This document shows positions 17,250-27,298 of a DNA stretch of 59,626 nt, piece by piece (within the stretch, counting starts at the first letter, position 1; every line of letters starts with the position of its first letter). The notes below the pieces were generated by a model that made no database searches, had not been told where the DNA came from, and was given only the letters and a program-made list of their open reading frames with translations. Made by a program: the position numbers and the translations under genes. Source of the DNA: Tepidimonas charontis (GTDB lineage Bacteria > Pseudomonadota > Gammaproteobacteria > Burkholderiales > Burkholderiaceae_C); contig NZ_VJON01000012.1 in assembly GCF_007556685.1 (NCBI RefSeq), forward strand, positions 1-59,626, read 5' to 3'.

Positions 17250-18001
17250 GCCGTGCGCCAGCGCCGCTGCCAAGCCCCGTAGATGCGGTCGGCCATTCGG
17301 TAGCTGGCTGCCTGGCGCACGGCGGTGGCAGCGCGCATGGCCGCCGGCGTTTGCACGCTGGCGGGATGCTGGAGCACGGCACCAGGGTAGACATCACCTG
17401 GATTGGCGAGCCAGTTTTCGATCTTCAGCGGTGTGATTTCGATGTGAAACTGCATGCCCAGATGCGGCCCGAGCGCGAATGCCTGCACCGCGCAGGCGGG
17501 CGAGGTCGCCAGCACCGTCGCGCCAGATGGCAACGCCACCACCCCGTCATAATGCCATTGGTACACCACCGGCTGCCGCTCCTGCCCCAGCCACTCGCGT
17601 GCGGCGGCGCTGCCGTCGTGCGTGATGGGCAACCAACCGATTTCGGGCTGCGGCAAACGTTGCACCGCTCCGCCCAGCGCGCGCGCCATCAGCTGCCCCC
17701 CCAGGCAGTGGCCGAGGACGGGGATGCCAAGCGCGTGCGCCTCGCGAATCAGCGCCTCGGCGTGGCGCAGGCTGGCGCGCTCGTCGTTGGCGCTCCACTC
17801 CCCGCCCAACACCGCCAGCGCGCGGTAGCCCGCCACCGATTCGGGGTAAGGCTGCCCGGCTTCGGCGCAAAACACCTCCCAGCGGGCGCCGACGGCGTCC
17901 AGCCAAGTGGCCAGATAGCCAGGGGGGTCTTCGATCGTGTGCTGCAACACCAGCACATCGGCGCGCAGCGTCGGCGGGGGACAAGCGGCATCGAACGGCA
18001 T
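17246..18001 (-). CDS. Class I glutamine amidotransferase-like protein
   Basis: A 251-residue protein with the triad of class I amidotransferases: Cys99 in VLGHCLGGQLMA, His186 and Glu188 in MQFHIEIT. It stands alone without a synthase partner, as in the GMP-synthase-like group thought to act on gamma-glutamyl compounds or as free hydrolases. The start MPFDAAC is set by the beginning of the fold (ADVLVLQHTIEDPPGYL). Divergent from the MarR gene with 111 bases between, and convergent with the acyl-CoA dehydrogenase. Confidence 0.82.
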   Translation of the reverse strand: MPFDAACPPPTLRADVLVLQHTIEDPPGYLATWLDAVGARWEVFCAEAGQPYPESVAGYRALAVLGGEWSANDERASLRHAEALIREAHALGIPVLGHCLGGQLMARALGGAVQRLPQPEIGWLPITHDGSAAAREWLGQERQPVVYQWHYDGVVALPSGATVLATSPACAVQAFALGPHLGMQFHIEITPLKIENWLANPGDVYPGAVLQHPASVQTPAAMRAATAVRQAASYRMADRIYGAWQRRWRTA

Positions 18002-18112
18002 GATGCCGCATCTTACCGACCGCAAAGGCGCGCGCGCCCGCGTTCGGGGCCACTGCGTGGGCCAACGGGGGGCACCACCGCCGCCCCCAGCGCCGCACGC
18101 TACCATCGGGGT

Positions 18113-18607
18113 GTGAATACCGACTGCCTTTCTTGCCCCGCGGACAACACCAACCCGGTTGCCACCGACAACGGGCCCGATACACGCTTTCTGGAGTCGC
18201 TCATCGGCTACAACGCCCGACGGGCGGCGCTGGCCCTGATCGGCCACGTGCTGCCGCGGTTGGAGCCCTTGGGCCTGCGGGTGGTCGATTTTTCGGTGCT
18301 GACATTGATCGCGCACAACCCCGGTATCACATCGCGCCAGCTGTGCGCGGCACTGGATATCTTGCCGCCCAATCTGGTCGGGGTGGTGCGCGCGCTGGAG
18401 CAGCGCGGCTGGATCGAGCGGCGTGACCACCCCTCCGACCGCCGCGCCCAGGCACTGCACGTGACCGCCGCTGGCGCGGCCGTGCAGGCACAAGCGCAGG
18501 CCCTGGTCAGCGCCGCCGAACACCCCGACGTGACCCATCTGAGCGAGGACGAGCGGACGCAGCTGATCCGCTTGCTGCGCAAGGTCTATTTGGGCAACCG
18601 CGCGTGA
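18113..18607 (+). CDS. MarR-family transcriptional regulator
   Basis: A 164-residue winged-helix protein beginning at a GTG. The core VVDFSVLTLIAHNPGITSRQLCAALDILPPNLVGVVRALEQRGWIERRDHPSDRRAQALHVT contains the recognition helix and the wing (HPSDRRAQ). MarR proteins often repress aromatic-acid CoA-ligase operons and sense the CoA ester. That makes it a candidate for the operon at 11596-17249, though the adjacent divergent gene is the amidotransferase. Confidence 0.85.
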   Translation: MNTDCLSCPADNTNPVATDNGPDTRFLESLIGYNARRAALALIGHVLPRLEPLGLRVVDFSVLTLIAHNPGITSRQLCAALDILPPNLVGVVRALEQRGWIERRDHPSDRRAQALHVTAAGAAVQAQAQALVSAAEHPDVTHLSEDERTQLIRLLRKVYLGNRA

Positions 18608-18648
18608 GTGCGCGGCTGCCCACGGCGACATCCGCGCTGGCGGCGGCC

Positions 18649-19503
18649 TCAGCCGGTCACCGGCGCCGCCACCACGCGCTGACGCTGCTGGCCCAGCAGC
18701 GAACTGCCCAAAGTGATGACGTCACCGGGGCGCAAAAACACCGGCGGGCGTTGCCCCGTCCCGACACCCGGCGGCGTGCCGGTCAAAATCACGTCACCTG
18801 GCAACAGGCGCATGAAGCGGCTCAGATACGACACGATCTGCGCCACGCCAAAGATCATCGCGCGCGTGCTGCCACGCTGGCGCGGCGTGCCATTGACATC
18901 GAGCCAGAGCTCGACCGCTTGGGGGTCGGGGATTTCGTCGGCGGTCACCAGCCACGGCCCCAGCGGACAGTGGGTGGGGTAGCTCTTGCCCTTGATCCAC
19001 TGCCCCTCCATCTCCAATTGGTACGCGCGCTCGGAGACATCGTTGGCCAGACAGTAGCCGGCCACGCAGCGCAGTGCCTCGCCTTGGTCGACGTGCCAGG
19101 CGGGTTGGCCGATCACCACCGCCAGCTCCACTTCCCAGTCCAGCTTCTGTGCCCCCGGCGGCAGCCAAATATCGTCATGCGGCCCACTGACGGCCGCCGT
19201 GTGCTTGCCAAAGACGATCGGTTGCTTGGGGATAGGCAGGCCGGCCTCGGCCGCATGATCGGCATAATTGAGCCCGATGGCGATGACGTTGCCGATCTGC
19301 CCGACGCAGGGTCCCAAGCGCGCCGCCGGGTCTACCTCGGGCAGCCGGGACGGGTCGAGTCGCGCCAAGCGCGCCAATGCGTCTGGCCCCAGCGTGTGCG
19401 GCGAGATATCGGCGACCACGGCCGCCAAATCGCGACGCACGCCTTGGGCGTCCAGCATACCTGGACGTTCGTTACCCGGGGGGCCATGACGAAACAATTT
19501 CAT
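18649..19503 (-). CDS. Fumarylacetoacetate hydrolase-family protein
   Basis: A 284-residue protein. The FAH fold is shown by GQIGNVIAIGLNYADHAAEAG, the metal-binding WEVELAVVIG and NDVSERAYQLEM, WIKGKSYPTHCPLGPWLVT, and GDVILTGTPPGVGTGQRPPVFLRPGD. Single-domain relatives include acylpyruvate hydrolases, 2-hydroxyhepta-2,4-diene-dioate isomerases and ureidoglycolate lyase-like enzymes, so the reaction is unsettled. The stop lies 42 bases from that of the convergent MarR gene. Its start lies 115 bases from grpE, in the opposite direction. Confidence 0.85.
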   Translation of the reverse strand: MKLFRHGPPGNERPGMLDAQGVRRDLAAVVADISPHTLGPDALARLARLDPSRLPEVDPAARLGPCVGQIGNVIAIGLNYADHAAEAGLPIPKQPIVFGKHTAAVSGPHDDIWLPPGAQKLDWEVELAVVIGQPAWHVDQGEALRCVAGYCLANDVSERAYQLEMEGQWIKGKSYPTHCPLGPWLVTADEIPDPQAVELWLDVNGTPRQRGSTRAMIFGVAQIVSYLSRFMRLLPGDVILTGTPPGVGTGQRPPVFLRPGDVITLGSSLLGQQRQRVVAAPVTG

Positions 19504-19549
19504 AGGGTATCTCCGCTGCCGCGTTCAGGCGCCAATCGTGGCAGGCACG

Positions 19550-19577
19550 CTTGAAAAGGCGCCGCCAAGCCCCATAT
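19550..19577 (+). promoter_or_regulatory. Sigma-32 heat-shock promoter of grpE
   Basis: CTTGAAA (19550-19556), a 13-base spacer, then CCCCATAT (19570-19577) match the sigma-32 consensus almost perfectly. Transcription would start near 19584, about 35 bases before the grpE ATG. Confidence 0.92.
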
Positions 19578-19617
19578 TACGGTAGGTTTGCCGTCCTCAA
19601 CCCATCGGATGTCCCGC

Positions 19618-20214
19618 ATGAATCCATCCACCGACTCCACTGCTCACACCAACACCCCAACCGAGGCTGAAACCACCGCGGCCACCGGAGCCACCGCGGC
19701 CACCGGAGCCGCCGCGAGCGACAGCGGCGACGAGCTGCAGACCCTGCGTGCGCGCAATGCCGAGCTCAACGACCAGCTGCTGCGCGCGTTGGCCGACGCC
19801 GAAAACACCCGCCGCCGGGCCGAGGAAGAAATCGCCAAGATTCGCAAGTTCGCGATCGAAAGCTTCGCCGAGAGCCTGCTGCCGGTGCTCGACAGTCTGG
19901 AGGCCGGACTGGCGGTGCAGGACGCCACCGTCGAGCAAATCCGCGAGGGCGCCCAAGCCACCCTGAAACAGTTGCAAGCGGCGCTGGCGCGCCAGAAAAT
20001 CACGGCGATTGCACCGGCGCCAGGCGAGCGCTTCGATCCGCATTTGCACCAGGCCATCAGCATGGTCGAAGCCGACCAGCCCGCCAATACCGTGGTCGCC
20101 ACGCTGCAAAAGGGCTACTGGCTGGCGGAGCGCGTGCTGCGGCCCGCGTTGGTGACGGTGGCGGCGCCCAAGAGCAACCCTGGAGCTGACGCCGCGCCTG
20201 GCACCCCGTCTTGA
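19618..20214 (+). CDS. grpE: Nucleotide exchange factor GrpE
   Basis: A 198-residue protein. A polar Thr/Ala-rich head with a repeated ATGATAATGA-type stretch is followed by the long coiled-coil ([32 protein letters not shown]) and the beta-wing with [16 protein letters not shown] and [21 protein letters not shown]-like signatures. It releases ADP from DnaK. It opens the grpE-dnaK-dnaJ heat-shock cluster behind a sigma-32 promoter. The start MNPSTD is used because the family's disordered head begins there; a TTG 10 codons upstream is less likely. Confidence 0.95.
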   Translation: MNPSTDSTAHTNTPTEAETTAATGATAATGAAASDSGDELQTLRARNAELNDQLLRALADAENTRRRAEEEIAKIRKFAIESFAESLLPVLDSLEAGLAVQDATVEQIREGAQATLKQLQAALARQKITAIAPAPGERFDPHLHQAISMVEADQPANTVVATLQKGYWLAERVLRPALVTVAAPKSNPGADAAPGTPS

Positions 20215-20358
20215 AGCGGCCGGCCGTCGCCCCCATGTTGCCACACAGTGCCGCAGTGACCGTTTCGGTTGTCGCCCGCCGCCCGGGCTGACACGCGAGT
20301 TCGCCGTCCGAGGCGATCCCTGCGGCTTTCATCGAATTCACACAGGAGCATCCACCAA

Positions 20359-22305
20359 ATGGGCAAGATCATTGGCATCGACCTGGGCACCACCAACTCG
20401 TGCGTGGCCGTCATGGAAGGCGGCACGCCGAAGGTGATCGAAAACTCTGAAGGCGCGCGCACCACGCCTTCGATCGTCGCCTACATGGAAGACGGCGAAA
20501 TCCTGGTTGGCGCACCAGCCAAGCGGCAGGCCGTCACCAACCCGAAGAACACCTTGTTCGCGGTCAAGCGTCTCATCGGCCGCAAGTTCGAGGAAAAAGA
20601 AGTCCAGAAAGACATCGGCCTGATGCCGTACAAGATCATCAAGGCCGACAACGGCGACGCCTGGGTGGAAGTGCGCGGTCAAAAACTGGCGCCACCGCAG
20701 GTCAGCGCCGAAGTGCTGCGCAAGATGAAGAAGACCGCCGAGGACTACCTGGGCGAGCCGGTCACCGAGGCTGTCATCACCGTGCCGGCCTACTTCAACG
20801 ACGCGCAGCGCCAAGCCACCAAGGACGCCGGCCGCATCGCGGGGCTGGAAGTCAAGCGCATCATCAACGAGCCCACGGCGGCGGCGCTCGCTTTCGGTTT
20901 GGACAAGGGCGGCAAGGGCGACCGCAAGATCGCCGTCTATGACCTGGGCGGTGGTACCTTCGACATCTCGATCATCGAGATCGCCGACGTCGACGGTGAA
21001 AAGCAGTTCGAGGTGTTGTCCACCAACGGCGACACCTTCCTCGGTGGCGAAGACTTCGACCAGCGCATCATCGACTACATCATCGGCGAGTTCAAGAAAG
21101 AGCAAGGCGTCGATCTGTCCAAAGACGTGCTGGCCCTGCAACGCCTGAAAGAAGCCGCTGAAAAGGCCAAGATCGAGCTGTCGTCGAGCCAGCAGACCGA
21201 AATCAACCTGCCCTACATCACCGCCGACGCCAGTGGACCGAAGCACCTCAACATCAAGCTCACGCGCGCCAAGCTCGAGAGCCTGGTGGACGACCTGATC
21301 GAGCGCACCATCGAGCCGTGCCGCATCGCCATCAAGGACGCCGGCATCAAGGTGTCGGACATCGATGACGTCATCCTGGTGGGCGGCATGACCCGCATGC
21401 CCAAGGTGCAGGAGAAGGTCAAGGAGTTTTTCGGCCGTGATCCGCGCAAGGACGTCAACCCCGACGAAGCGGTGGCGGTGGGTGCGGCCATCCAGGGCGC
21501 GGTGCTGTCGGGCGAGCGCAAAGACGTGCTGCTGCTGGATGTGACCCCGCTGTCGCTCGGCATCGAGACGATGGGCGGCGTCATGACCAAGATGATCAAG
21601 AAGAACACCACGATTCCGACCAAATATTCGCAGGTGTTCAGCACCGCCGAGGACAACCAGCCGGCGGTCACGATCAAGGTCTACCAGGGCGAGCGCGAGA
21701 TGGCCGCTGGCAACAAGCTCCTGGGCGAGTTCAACCTGGAGGGTATTCCGCCGGCGCCGCGCGGCGTGCCGCAAATCGAAGTCACCTTCGACATCGACGC
21801 CAATGGCATCTTGCACGTGTCGGCGCGCGACAAGGGCACCGGCAAGGAAAACAAGATCACCATCAAGGCCAACTCTGGGTTGACCGAAGAAGAGATCCAG
21901 CGCATGGTCAAAGACGCGGAACTCAACGCCGCCGAGGACAAGCGCAAGGTCGAACTGGTGCAGGCCCGCAACCAGGGCGATGCCCTGATCGCGTCGGTGC
22001 GCAAGAGCCTGAAGGACTACGGCGACAAGCTCGACGCGGCGGATAAAGACCGCATCGAAGCCGCCATCAAGGAGCTGGAAGAAGCCATCAAGGGCGACGA
22101 CAAGGCCACCATCGAGGCCAAGACCGAGGCCCTGATGACCGCCAGCCAGAAGCTGGGCGAGAAGATGTACGCCGACGCCCAAGCCAGCGCTGCGGCCTCG
22201 GGAGCAGCGGCTGGCGCCAGCGGTGGCGGCAGCACCGGCGGCACCAGCCAAGGGGGAGCCGACGACATCGTGGACGCCGAAGTCAAGGAAGTCAAACGCG
22301 ACTGA
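20359..22305 (+). CDS. dnaK: Molecular chaperone DnaK (Hsp70)
   Basis: A 648-residue Hsp70. [35 protein letters not shown] and [22 protein letters not shown] are the three Hsp70 signatures of the ATPase domain. The beta-sandwich peptide-binding domain and helical lid follow, ending in a Gly/Ala-rich linker and [14 protein letters not shown]. It folds and protects client proteins in the cytoplasm with GrpE and DnaJ. An AGGAGCATCC ribosome site precedes the ATG. The 144-base gap after grpE is long enough to hold another promoter, but no second sigma-32 site is evident. Confidence 0.98.
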   Translation: MGKIIGIDLGTTNSCVAVMEGGTPKVIENSEGARTTPSIVAYMEDGEILVGAPAKRQAVTNPKNTLFAVKRLIGRKFEEKEVQKDIGLMPYKIIKADNGDAWVEVRGQKLAPPQVSAEVLRKMKKTAEDYLGEPVTEAVITVPAYFNDAQRQATKDAGRIAGLEVKRIINEPTAAALAFGLDKGGKGDRKIAVYDLGGGTFDISIIEIADVDGEKQFEVLSTNGDTFLGGEDFDQRIIDYIIGEFKKEQGVDLSKDVLALQRLKEAAEKAKIELSSSQQTEINLPYITADASGPKHLNIKLTRAKLESLVDDLIERTIEPCRIAIKDAGIKVSDIDDVILVGGMTRMPKVQEKVKEFFGRDPRKDVNPDEAVAVGAAIQGAVLSGERKDVLLLDVTPLSLGIETMGGVMTKMIKKNTTIPTKYSQVFSTAEDNQPAVTIKVYQGEREMAAGNKLLGEFNLEGIPPAPRGVPQIEVTFDIDANGILHVSARDKGTGKENKITIKANSGLTEEEIQRMVKDAELNAAEDKRKVELVQARNQGDALIASVRKSLKDYGDKLDAADKDRIEAAIKELEEAIKGDDKATIEAKTEALMTASQKLGEKMYADAQASAAASGAAAGASGGGSTGGTSQGGADDIVDAEVKEVKRD

Positions 22306-22333
22306 CGGCGCCGCGCCCAGCGCACCACGACAC

Positions 22334-22368
22334 GCCGCGTCCGGGCATGCGAGCCCGGCGCGGCTTTT
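22334..22368 (+). terminator. Hairpin with T-run between dnaK and dnaJ (attenuator)
   Basis: GCCGCG-T-CCGGGC pairs with GCCCGG-CGCGGC around a six-base loop, followed by TTTT. It would end part of the dnaK transcripts and lower dnaJ relative to dnaK. Confidence 0.7.
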
Positions 22369-22395
22369 CCGCTCCAAGCACAACTGTGGATCGAC

Positions 22396-23520
22396 ATGGC
22401 CAAACGTGACTACTACGAAATCCTGGGCGTGACCCGCAACGCCAGCGAGGACGACATCAAAAAGGCCTACCGCAAGCTGGCGATGAAATATCACCCCGAC
22501 CGCAATCAAGGGGATGCCGCCAAGGCCGCCGAGGAAAAATTCAAAGAGGTCAAGGAAGCCTATGAAATCCTGTCCGACCCGGACAAGCGCGCCGCCTACG
22601 ACCGCTACGGACATGCCGGCGTCGATCCCAACATGCGCGCCGGGGCGGCCGACGGGTTTTCTGGCTTTTCCGAGGCTTTTGGCGACATCTTCGGCGATAT
22701 CTTCGGCGCGCCGCGGGGTGCGCGCGGGCGCCAGGTCTATCGCGGCGCCGACCTATCCTACGCCATGGAGATCACGCTGGAGGAAGCCGCACGTGGCAAG
22801 GAAACCCAAATTCGCATCCCCAGCTGGGAGGACTGCGACACCTGCCGCGGCAGCGGCGCCAAACCGGGCACCAGTGCCAAGACCTGCCCAACCTGCCATG
22901 GCAATGGCGTGGTGCAACTGCGCCAAGGGTTCTTCAGCGTCCAGCAGACCTGCCCCCACTGCCACGGCAGCGGCAAAATCATTCCCGAACCCTGTCCGAG
23001 CTGCCACGGCGAGGGCAAGGTCAAACGCCACAAAACGCTGGAGATCAAAATTCCGGCCGGCATCGACGACGGCATGCGCATCCGCTCCAGCGGCAATGGC
23101 GAGCCGGGGCGCAACGGTGGACCGCCGGGTGACCTGTACATCGAAATTCGCATTCGCAAGCACGACTTGTTCGAGCGCGACGGTGACGATCTGCACGTGC
23201 AGGTGCCCGTCAGCATCACGACGGCGGCCCTGGGCGGCGAGGTGGATATCCCCACCCTCGATGGCAAAGCCACCATCGACATCCCCGAAGGCACCCAGAC
23301 CGGCAAAACCTTTCGCCTGCGCGGCCGCGGCATCAAAGGCGTGCGCTCCAGCTTCCCCGGCGACCTCTACGCACACATCGTGGTGGAGACGCCCGTCAAG
23401 CTCACCGAGCACCAGCGGCGGCTGCTGCGCGAGTTGGACGAGTCGTTTCGCAAGGGGGGCGGGCGCCACAGCCCCAACGAGAAAAGCTGGTTCGAACGGG
23501 CCAAGGATTTTTTCTCCTGA
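22396..23520 (+). CDS. dnaJ: Co-chaperone DnaJ (Hsp40)
   Basis: A 374-residue type I DnaJ. The J domain has the HPD motif (MKYHPDRNQ, near residues 32-35), then a Gly/Phe-rich linker, the zinc-binding domain with four CxxCxGxG repeats ([32 protein letters not shown]) and two client-binding C-terminal domains. It stimulates DnaK ATPase and delivers substrates. Third in the heat-shock cluster. Confidence 0.97.
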   Translation: MAKRDYYEILGVTRNASEDDIKKAYRKLAMKYHPDRNQGDAAKAAEEKFKEVKEAYEILSDPDKRAAYDRYGHAGVDPNMRAGAADGFSGFSEAFGDIFGDIFGAPRGARGRQVYRGADLSYAMEITLEEAARGKETQIRIPSWEDCDTCRGSGAKPGTSAKTCPTCHGNGVVQLRQGFFSVQQTCPHCHGSGKIIPEPCPSCHGEGKVKRHKTLEIKIPAGIDDGMRIRSSGNGEPGRNGGPPGDLYIEIRIRKHDLFERDGDDLHVQVPVSITTAALGGEVDIPTLDGKATIDIPEGTQTGKTFRLRGRGIKGVRSSFPGDLYAHIVVETPVKLTEHQRRLLRELDESFRKGGGRHSPNEKSWFERAKDFFS

Positions 23521-23570
23521 GGCTGCGCAACCGGTGACGCGGGTGCGCGGCCACACGCTACCATGCCGCC

Positions 23571-24935
23571 ATGGATGTGCGCATACAGTTCCTGGGCGGC
23601 GCCGGAACGGTCACCGGCTCGAAATATCTGGTCGAGTATCGCAACGAGCGCCTGCTCATCGACTGCGGCCTCTTTCAAGGTTACAAACACCTGCGGCTGC
23701 GCAACCGTGCGCCCTTGCCCATCGTGCCCGGCCAGATCCGGGCCGTGGTATTGACGCACGCCCACATCGACCACAGCGGCTACCTGCCCGTGCTGGTGCG
23801 CGAAGGCTTTCGCGGGCGCGTATGGTGTACACCGGCCACGCGCGACTTGTGTGAAATCCTGCTGCCCGACGCCGCCCACTTGCAAGAAGAGGACGCAGCG
23901 TTTGCCAATCGCCACGGCTTTTCGCGCCACAGCCCAGCGCTGCCGCTGTACACGGCAGACGACGCACAGGCCGCCCTGCGCCACCTGCGCCCGCAGCCGC
24001 TGTACCAGCCGTTCGAGCCGATCACCGGCTGGCGTGTGCAGTTTTTCGGCGCTGGCCACATTTTGGGTGCAGCCTCGGTGCTGGTGGAAGTGGGTGGCCG
24101 CCGCCTGCTGTTTTCGGGTGACCTGGGCCGCGCCGACGACATACTGATGCTTCCGCCCGATCCGCCACCTGCGGCCGACGTGGTGGTGGTCGAGTCCACC
24201 TACGGTCATCGCACCCACCCCGCGGGCAACCTGATCGACGAGCTTGGGCCCCTGCTGGCGCGCGTAGCCGCGCGCGGCGGCACGGCCGTCGTCCCGGTAT
24301 TCGCCGTTGGTCGCGCGCAGGCCCTGCTGCACGCCATCGATGAACTCAAACGCCAGCAACGGCTGCCACGCGCCCTGGCGGTCTATTTGGACAGCCCCAT
24401 GGCGGCCCACGCCACGGAGCTGCTGATGCAGCACTTGGGCGAACACCGCCTCAGCGTGCAACAGGTGCGCCACATGACGCAGGGTGTGCATGTCACGCCC
24501 AGCCCCGACGACTCCAAGGCCATCGCGCGCCACAGCGGACCGAAGGTGATTCTGGCCGGCAGCGGCATGGCCACGGGCGGTCGGGTGTTGCACCACCTCA
24601 AGCTCTATCTGGGCGACCACCGCCATATGGTCATCCTGACCGGCTATCAAGCGCCCGGCACGCGCGGCGACACCCTGCTGCGCGGCAGCAAGACGGTGCG
24701 CATCCACGGTCAGGACTGGGCGGTGGCGGCCGAGATCGCGCAGCTGACGACCGCCTCCGCGCACGCCGACAGCGATGGCCTGCTGAACTGGCTGCGCGCC
24801 GTGCCGGGACAGCCGCGGCGCATTTTCGTCACCCATGGGGAACCCGAAGCCGCCGATGGCCTGCGCTGCCGTGTGGAACGCGAGCTGCACCTGCCCGCCC
24901 TGGTGCCCGAGCACGGCTCCACCTGGGCGATCTAA
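23571..24935 (+). CDS. Beta-CASP metallo-beta-lactamase nuclease-like protein
   Basis: A 454-residue protein of the CPSF73-like group. LTHAHIDHSG is the HxHxDH zinc motif; FGAGHILGAAS, FSGDLGR, the ESTYGHRTH segment, the beta-CASP cap with PVFAVGRAQALLHAID, SGMATGGRVLHHL and the C-terminal ASAHADSDGLLNWL and THGEPEA complete the expected set. Members cut RNA; bacterial copies of this type have little direct characterisation. It follows dnaJ by 50 bases and may be partly read through from it. Confidence 0.88.
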   Translation: MDVRIQFLGGAGTVTGSKYLVEYRNERLLIDCGLFQGYKHLRLRNRAPLPIVPGQIRAVVLTHAHIDHSGYLPVLVREGFRGRVWCTPATRDLCEILLPDAAHLQEEDAAFANRHGFSRHSPALPLYTADDAQAALRHLRPQPLYQPFEPITGWRVQFFGAGHILGAASVLVEVGGRRLLFSGDLGRADDILMLPPDPPPAADVVVVESTYGHRTHPAGNLIDELGPLLARVAARGGTAVVPVFAVGRAQALLHAIDELKRQQRLPRALAVYLDSPMAAHATELLMQHLGEHRLSVQQVRHMTQGVHVTPSPDDSKAIARHSGPKVILAGSGMATGGRVLHHLKLYLGDHRHMVILTGYQAPGTRGDTLLRGSKTVRIHGQDWAVAAEIAQLTTASAHADSDGLLNWLRAVPGQPRRIFVTHGEPEAADGLRCRVERELHLPALVPEHGSTWAI

Positions 24936-24940
24936 AAGAT

Positions 24941-24967
24941 GGGCTGCCCCGAAAAAAGGGGCAGCCC
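24941..24967. terminator. Rho-independent terminator shared by convergent genes
   Basis: A perfect 10-bp stem, GGGCTGCCCC and its complement, around the loop GAAAAAA. TAAAAGAT on the left gives a T-rich tail on the minus strand, so it best ends phoX transcripts but can also stop the beta-CASP gene. Confidence 0.8.
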
Positions 24968-24987
24968 TGCGCTAGGGTACAGCAGCG

Positions 24988-27120
24988 TCAGCCGCCGATC
25001 ACCCCGCCGTCGAGCCGGCGCACGACGACGGTCGCCGAACGCGGACGCTGCCCAGCATTGGGCCATTGCGAAAACGCTGTCGGGTTGCGGGCGATCTGAT
25101 TGTCGCTGAACGTCGAACCGTCGGGGTTCTTGGGCCGATTGGGGTGGCTTCCCAATTCACCCGGGTGCTGAATATTGACGAACATTGTCTTGCGGTCCGG
25201 CGTCCAAGTCACACCGGTCACCTCGCAACCCGAGGGGCCGACCAGGAACCGGCGAATCTCCTTCGTCGTCGGATCGGCGGCCAGCATTTGGTTGTTGCCC
25301 ATGCCGGCATAGTCCCCCGAGTTGCTGAAGCTGCCGTCGGTCTGAATCCACAGGCGGCCAAAGCTGTCAAAGGCCAAGCCGTCGGGGCTATTGAACAGGT
25401 TGTTGGCGTTGATGTTGCTGCTGGGGGCGCGCTCGCCCACAACCGACGGCTGGCCGGCGAGCACGAAGATATCCCAGTTGAACGTGGTCGCCGTCGGGTC
25501 GTTGCCAGCCTCTGTCCAACGGATAATATGTCCCCAGACGTTGTTGGCGCGCGGGTTGGCTTCATCCACCGGCGGTCGAGCGGATCCAGCGGTGGTCGTG
25601 CCGTCTGGGCTGTTCGATGTGGTGCCACCCCGGCGGCTGTTGTTGGTCAGCGTGACATAGACGTTGCCCGGATTCTTCGGGTTGACGGCGACCCACTCGG
25701 GCCGATCCATCATCGTCGCGCCGACCGCATCGGCCGCCTGGCGCGCTTTGATCAGAATCAAGGCCCGCACTTCGGCGTCGCTGGAAGCAGCAAAGTGGGG
25801 GTTGTTCCGCAGCGCCCTGCCATCGACGCCGACGGTCGACGGCAGCAGCGGAATCCAAACCCCCGTGCCCATCTTGTCCGCGGGCGTGGCCCCCGCGTCG
25901 AACCGGGCCACATAAAGGGTGCCTTCTTCGAGCAGGCGGCGATTGGCGGCGCTGTATGGGTTGGCAGCGTCGAAGGTGCCGCTGGAGACAAATTTGTAGA
26001 TATATTCGTTGCGCTCGTCACAGCCCATGTAGACGACCACTTTGCCGTTGGGTGCGATCGAAAGGGCGGCATTTTCATGCTTGAAGCGGCCGAGTGCCGT
26101 GCGCTTGACCGGCTTGGACGTGGGGCTAAACGGATCGATCTCGACGATCCAGCCAAAGCGGTGGGGTTCATTGGGGTTGGCGTTGACGTCAAAGCGCGAA
26201 TCGACCGTGTGCCAGAGGTAGCCAAAGCCGTCTTGCGTGATCCCGTAGCGTTTTTCCAGCACGGTCTGTGTGTGCTCACCGTTCCAACCGAAATAGCCGT
26301 TGAAGTTTTCCTCGCAAGTCAGGTAGGTGCCCCACGGAGTCCAGCCATTTCCGCAGTTGTTGAGCGTGCCCAGCACCTCGGTGCCGGTCGGGTCGGCCGC
26401 GGTTTTCATCAGCGGGTGGCCCGCCGCTGGCCCCTGGATCGCAATCGGTGTGTTGCCGTGAATGCGACGGTTGTAGGGCGAGTTTTTGACGTGCTCCCAC
26501 GAGCCGTCAGCTTTGCGGCGGATGTGCGCGACCGTCACACCGTGGCCAGCTTGGCCTTTGCGGGCCTTCTCCAGCGTAAACGGCAACCGCCAGTCTTGCG
26601 CGTCGGTGTCGGGGGCGTAGAAATACTCGGGGTTGATGTACTCGTGGTTGAACACGAGCAGACCCTCGTCGCTGCGATCGCCCGGGCCGTTGCCCGCGGC
26701 GTTGAAGCCAAAGTAGTGAATGCCATCGTGGTTGTCGCCGACTTGCTGCTCCTGATCGGCCGCGGTATTGCTCGCGTCGGGCTTCCACGCTGGTGCCTGG
26801 GCGTTGATCGGTTCCCCCCAGGGCAAAAAGGCGGTCGCCACATAGCCCGCGGGCACGACCACCGCGTCGCCGGAGGAGGCAGCGACGGCGGTAAAGCCCA
26901 GCATCTGTTCAGGCACAGCCGATTCGGCTGTGGAGTCGTCACCGCTGCCAAGGCAGCCAGACAGCATGCTCAGAAACGGCAGCGCCGCAGCGCCCAGACC
27001 ACCCAGCATCAGACGCCGGCGTGCGGGGTTGATGGCCAGGGAACGCTCCACCACCTGTTGCAGGTGCAGGTTGCGGGATGGGTTGGATACACCATCGTCG
27101 TCGATCAGACTTCGCGCCAT
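24988..27120 (-). CDS. phoX: PhoX-family alkaline phosphatase
   Basis: A 710-residue protein with a Tat-type signal (NPARRRLMLGGLGAAALPFLSMLSGCLG, about residues 25-52; the Cys in SGCLG could also be a lipobox). PhoX landmarks include LLVFNHEYINPE, GNTPIAIQGPAAGHPLM, LNNCGNGWTPWGTYLTCEENFNGYFGW, KHENAALSIAPNGKVVVYMGCDERNEYIYKF and DGLAFDSFGRLWIQTDG. PhoX is a calcium/iron phosphatase exported folded to the periplasm or surface to release phosphate from organic esters. A Pho box upstream supports phosphate-starvation control. Single-gene unit ending at the shared terminator. Confidence 0.93.
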   Translation of the reverse strand: MARSLIDDDGVSNPSRNLHLQQVVERSLAINPARRRLMLGGLGAAALPFLSMLSGCLGSGDDSTAESAVPEQMLGFTAVAASSGDAVVVPAGYVATAFLPWGEPINAQAPAWKPDASNTAADQEQQVGDNHDGIHYFGFNAAGNGPGDRSDEGLLVFNHEYINPEYFYAPDTDAQDWRLPFTLEKARKGQAGHGVTVAHIRRKADGSWEHVKNSPYNRRIHGNTPIAIQGPAAGHPLMKTAADPTGTEVLGTLNNCGNGWTPWGTYLTCEENFNGYFGWNGEHTQTVLEKRYGITQDGFGYLWHTVDSRFDVNANPNEPHRFGWIVEIDPFSPTSKPVKRTALGRFKHENAALSIAPNGKVVVYMGCDERNEYIYKFVSSGTFDAANPYSAANRRLLEEGTLYVARFDAGATPADKMGTGVWIPLLPSTVGVDGRALRNNPHFAASSDAEVRALILIKARQAADAVGATMMDRPEWVAVNPKNPGNVYVTLTNNSRRGGTTSNSPDGTTTAGSARPPVDEANPRANNVWGHIIRWTEAGNDPTATTFNWDIFVLAGQPSVVGERAPSSNINANNLFNSPDGLAFDSFGRLWIQTDGSFSNSGDYAGMGNNQMLAADPTTKEIRRFLVGPSGCEVTGVTWTPDRKTMFVNIQHPGELGSHPNRPKNPDGSTFSDNQIARNPTAFSQWPNAGQRPRSATVVVRRLDGGVIGG

Positions 27121-27168
27121 GTCATGCACTCCAATTGGGTTGAAAACGATCGAAGTATTCAAAGTCAA

Positions 27169-27186
27169 TGTGAAATGGATATGACA
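27169..27186 (-). promoter_or_regulatory. Pho box upstream of phoX
   Basis: On the minus strand TGTCATA-TCCA-TTTCACA: two PhoB half-sites in direct repeat with the standard 4-base spacer, about 50 bases before the phoX ATG. It differs from the consensus by one or two bases per half. Confidence 0.75.
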
Positions 27187-27298
27187 CCGTGGCGCGATCG
27201 CCCAAGTGGCACCCTGAGGCGCGGTTGGATGGCACCTCCCCCGCTTCGGTCTGGTGCTACAGTGGGACGATTCGGTGTTTTGGCCCGAGGAGCAAACC

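Noticed and set aside
20338-22614. A minus-strand open frame of 758 codons opposite dnaK
   Set aside because: It is the antisense of dnaK, a well-known artefact in GC-rich genomes; no protein motifs are seen.
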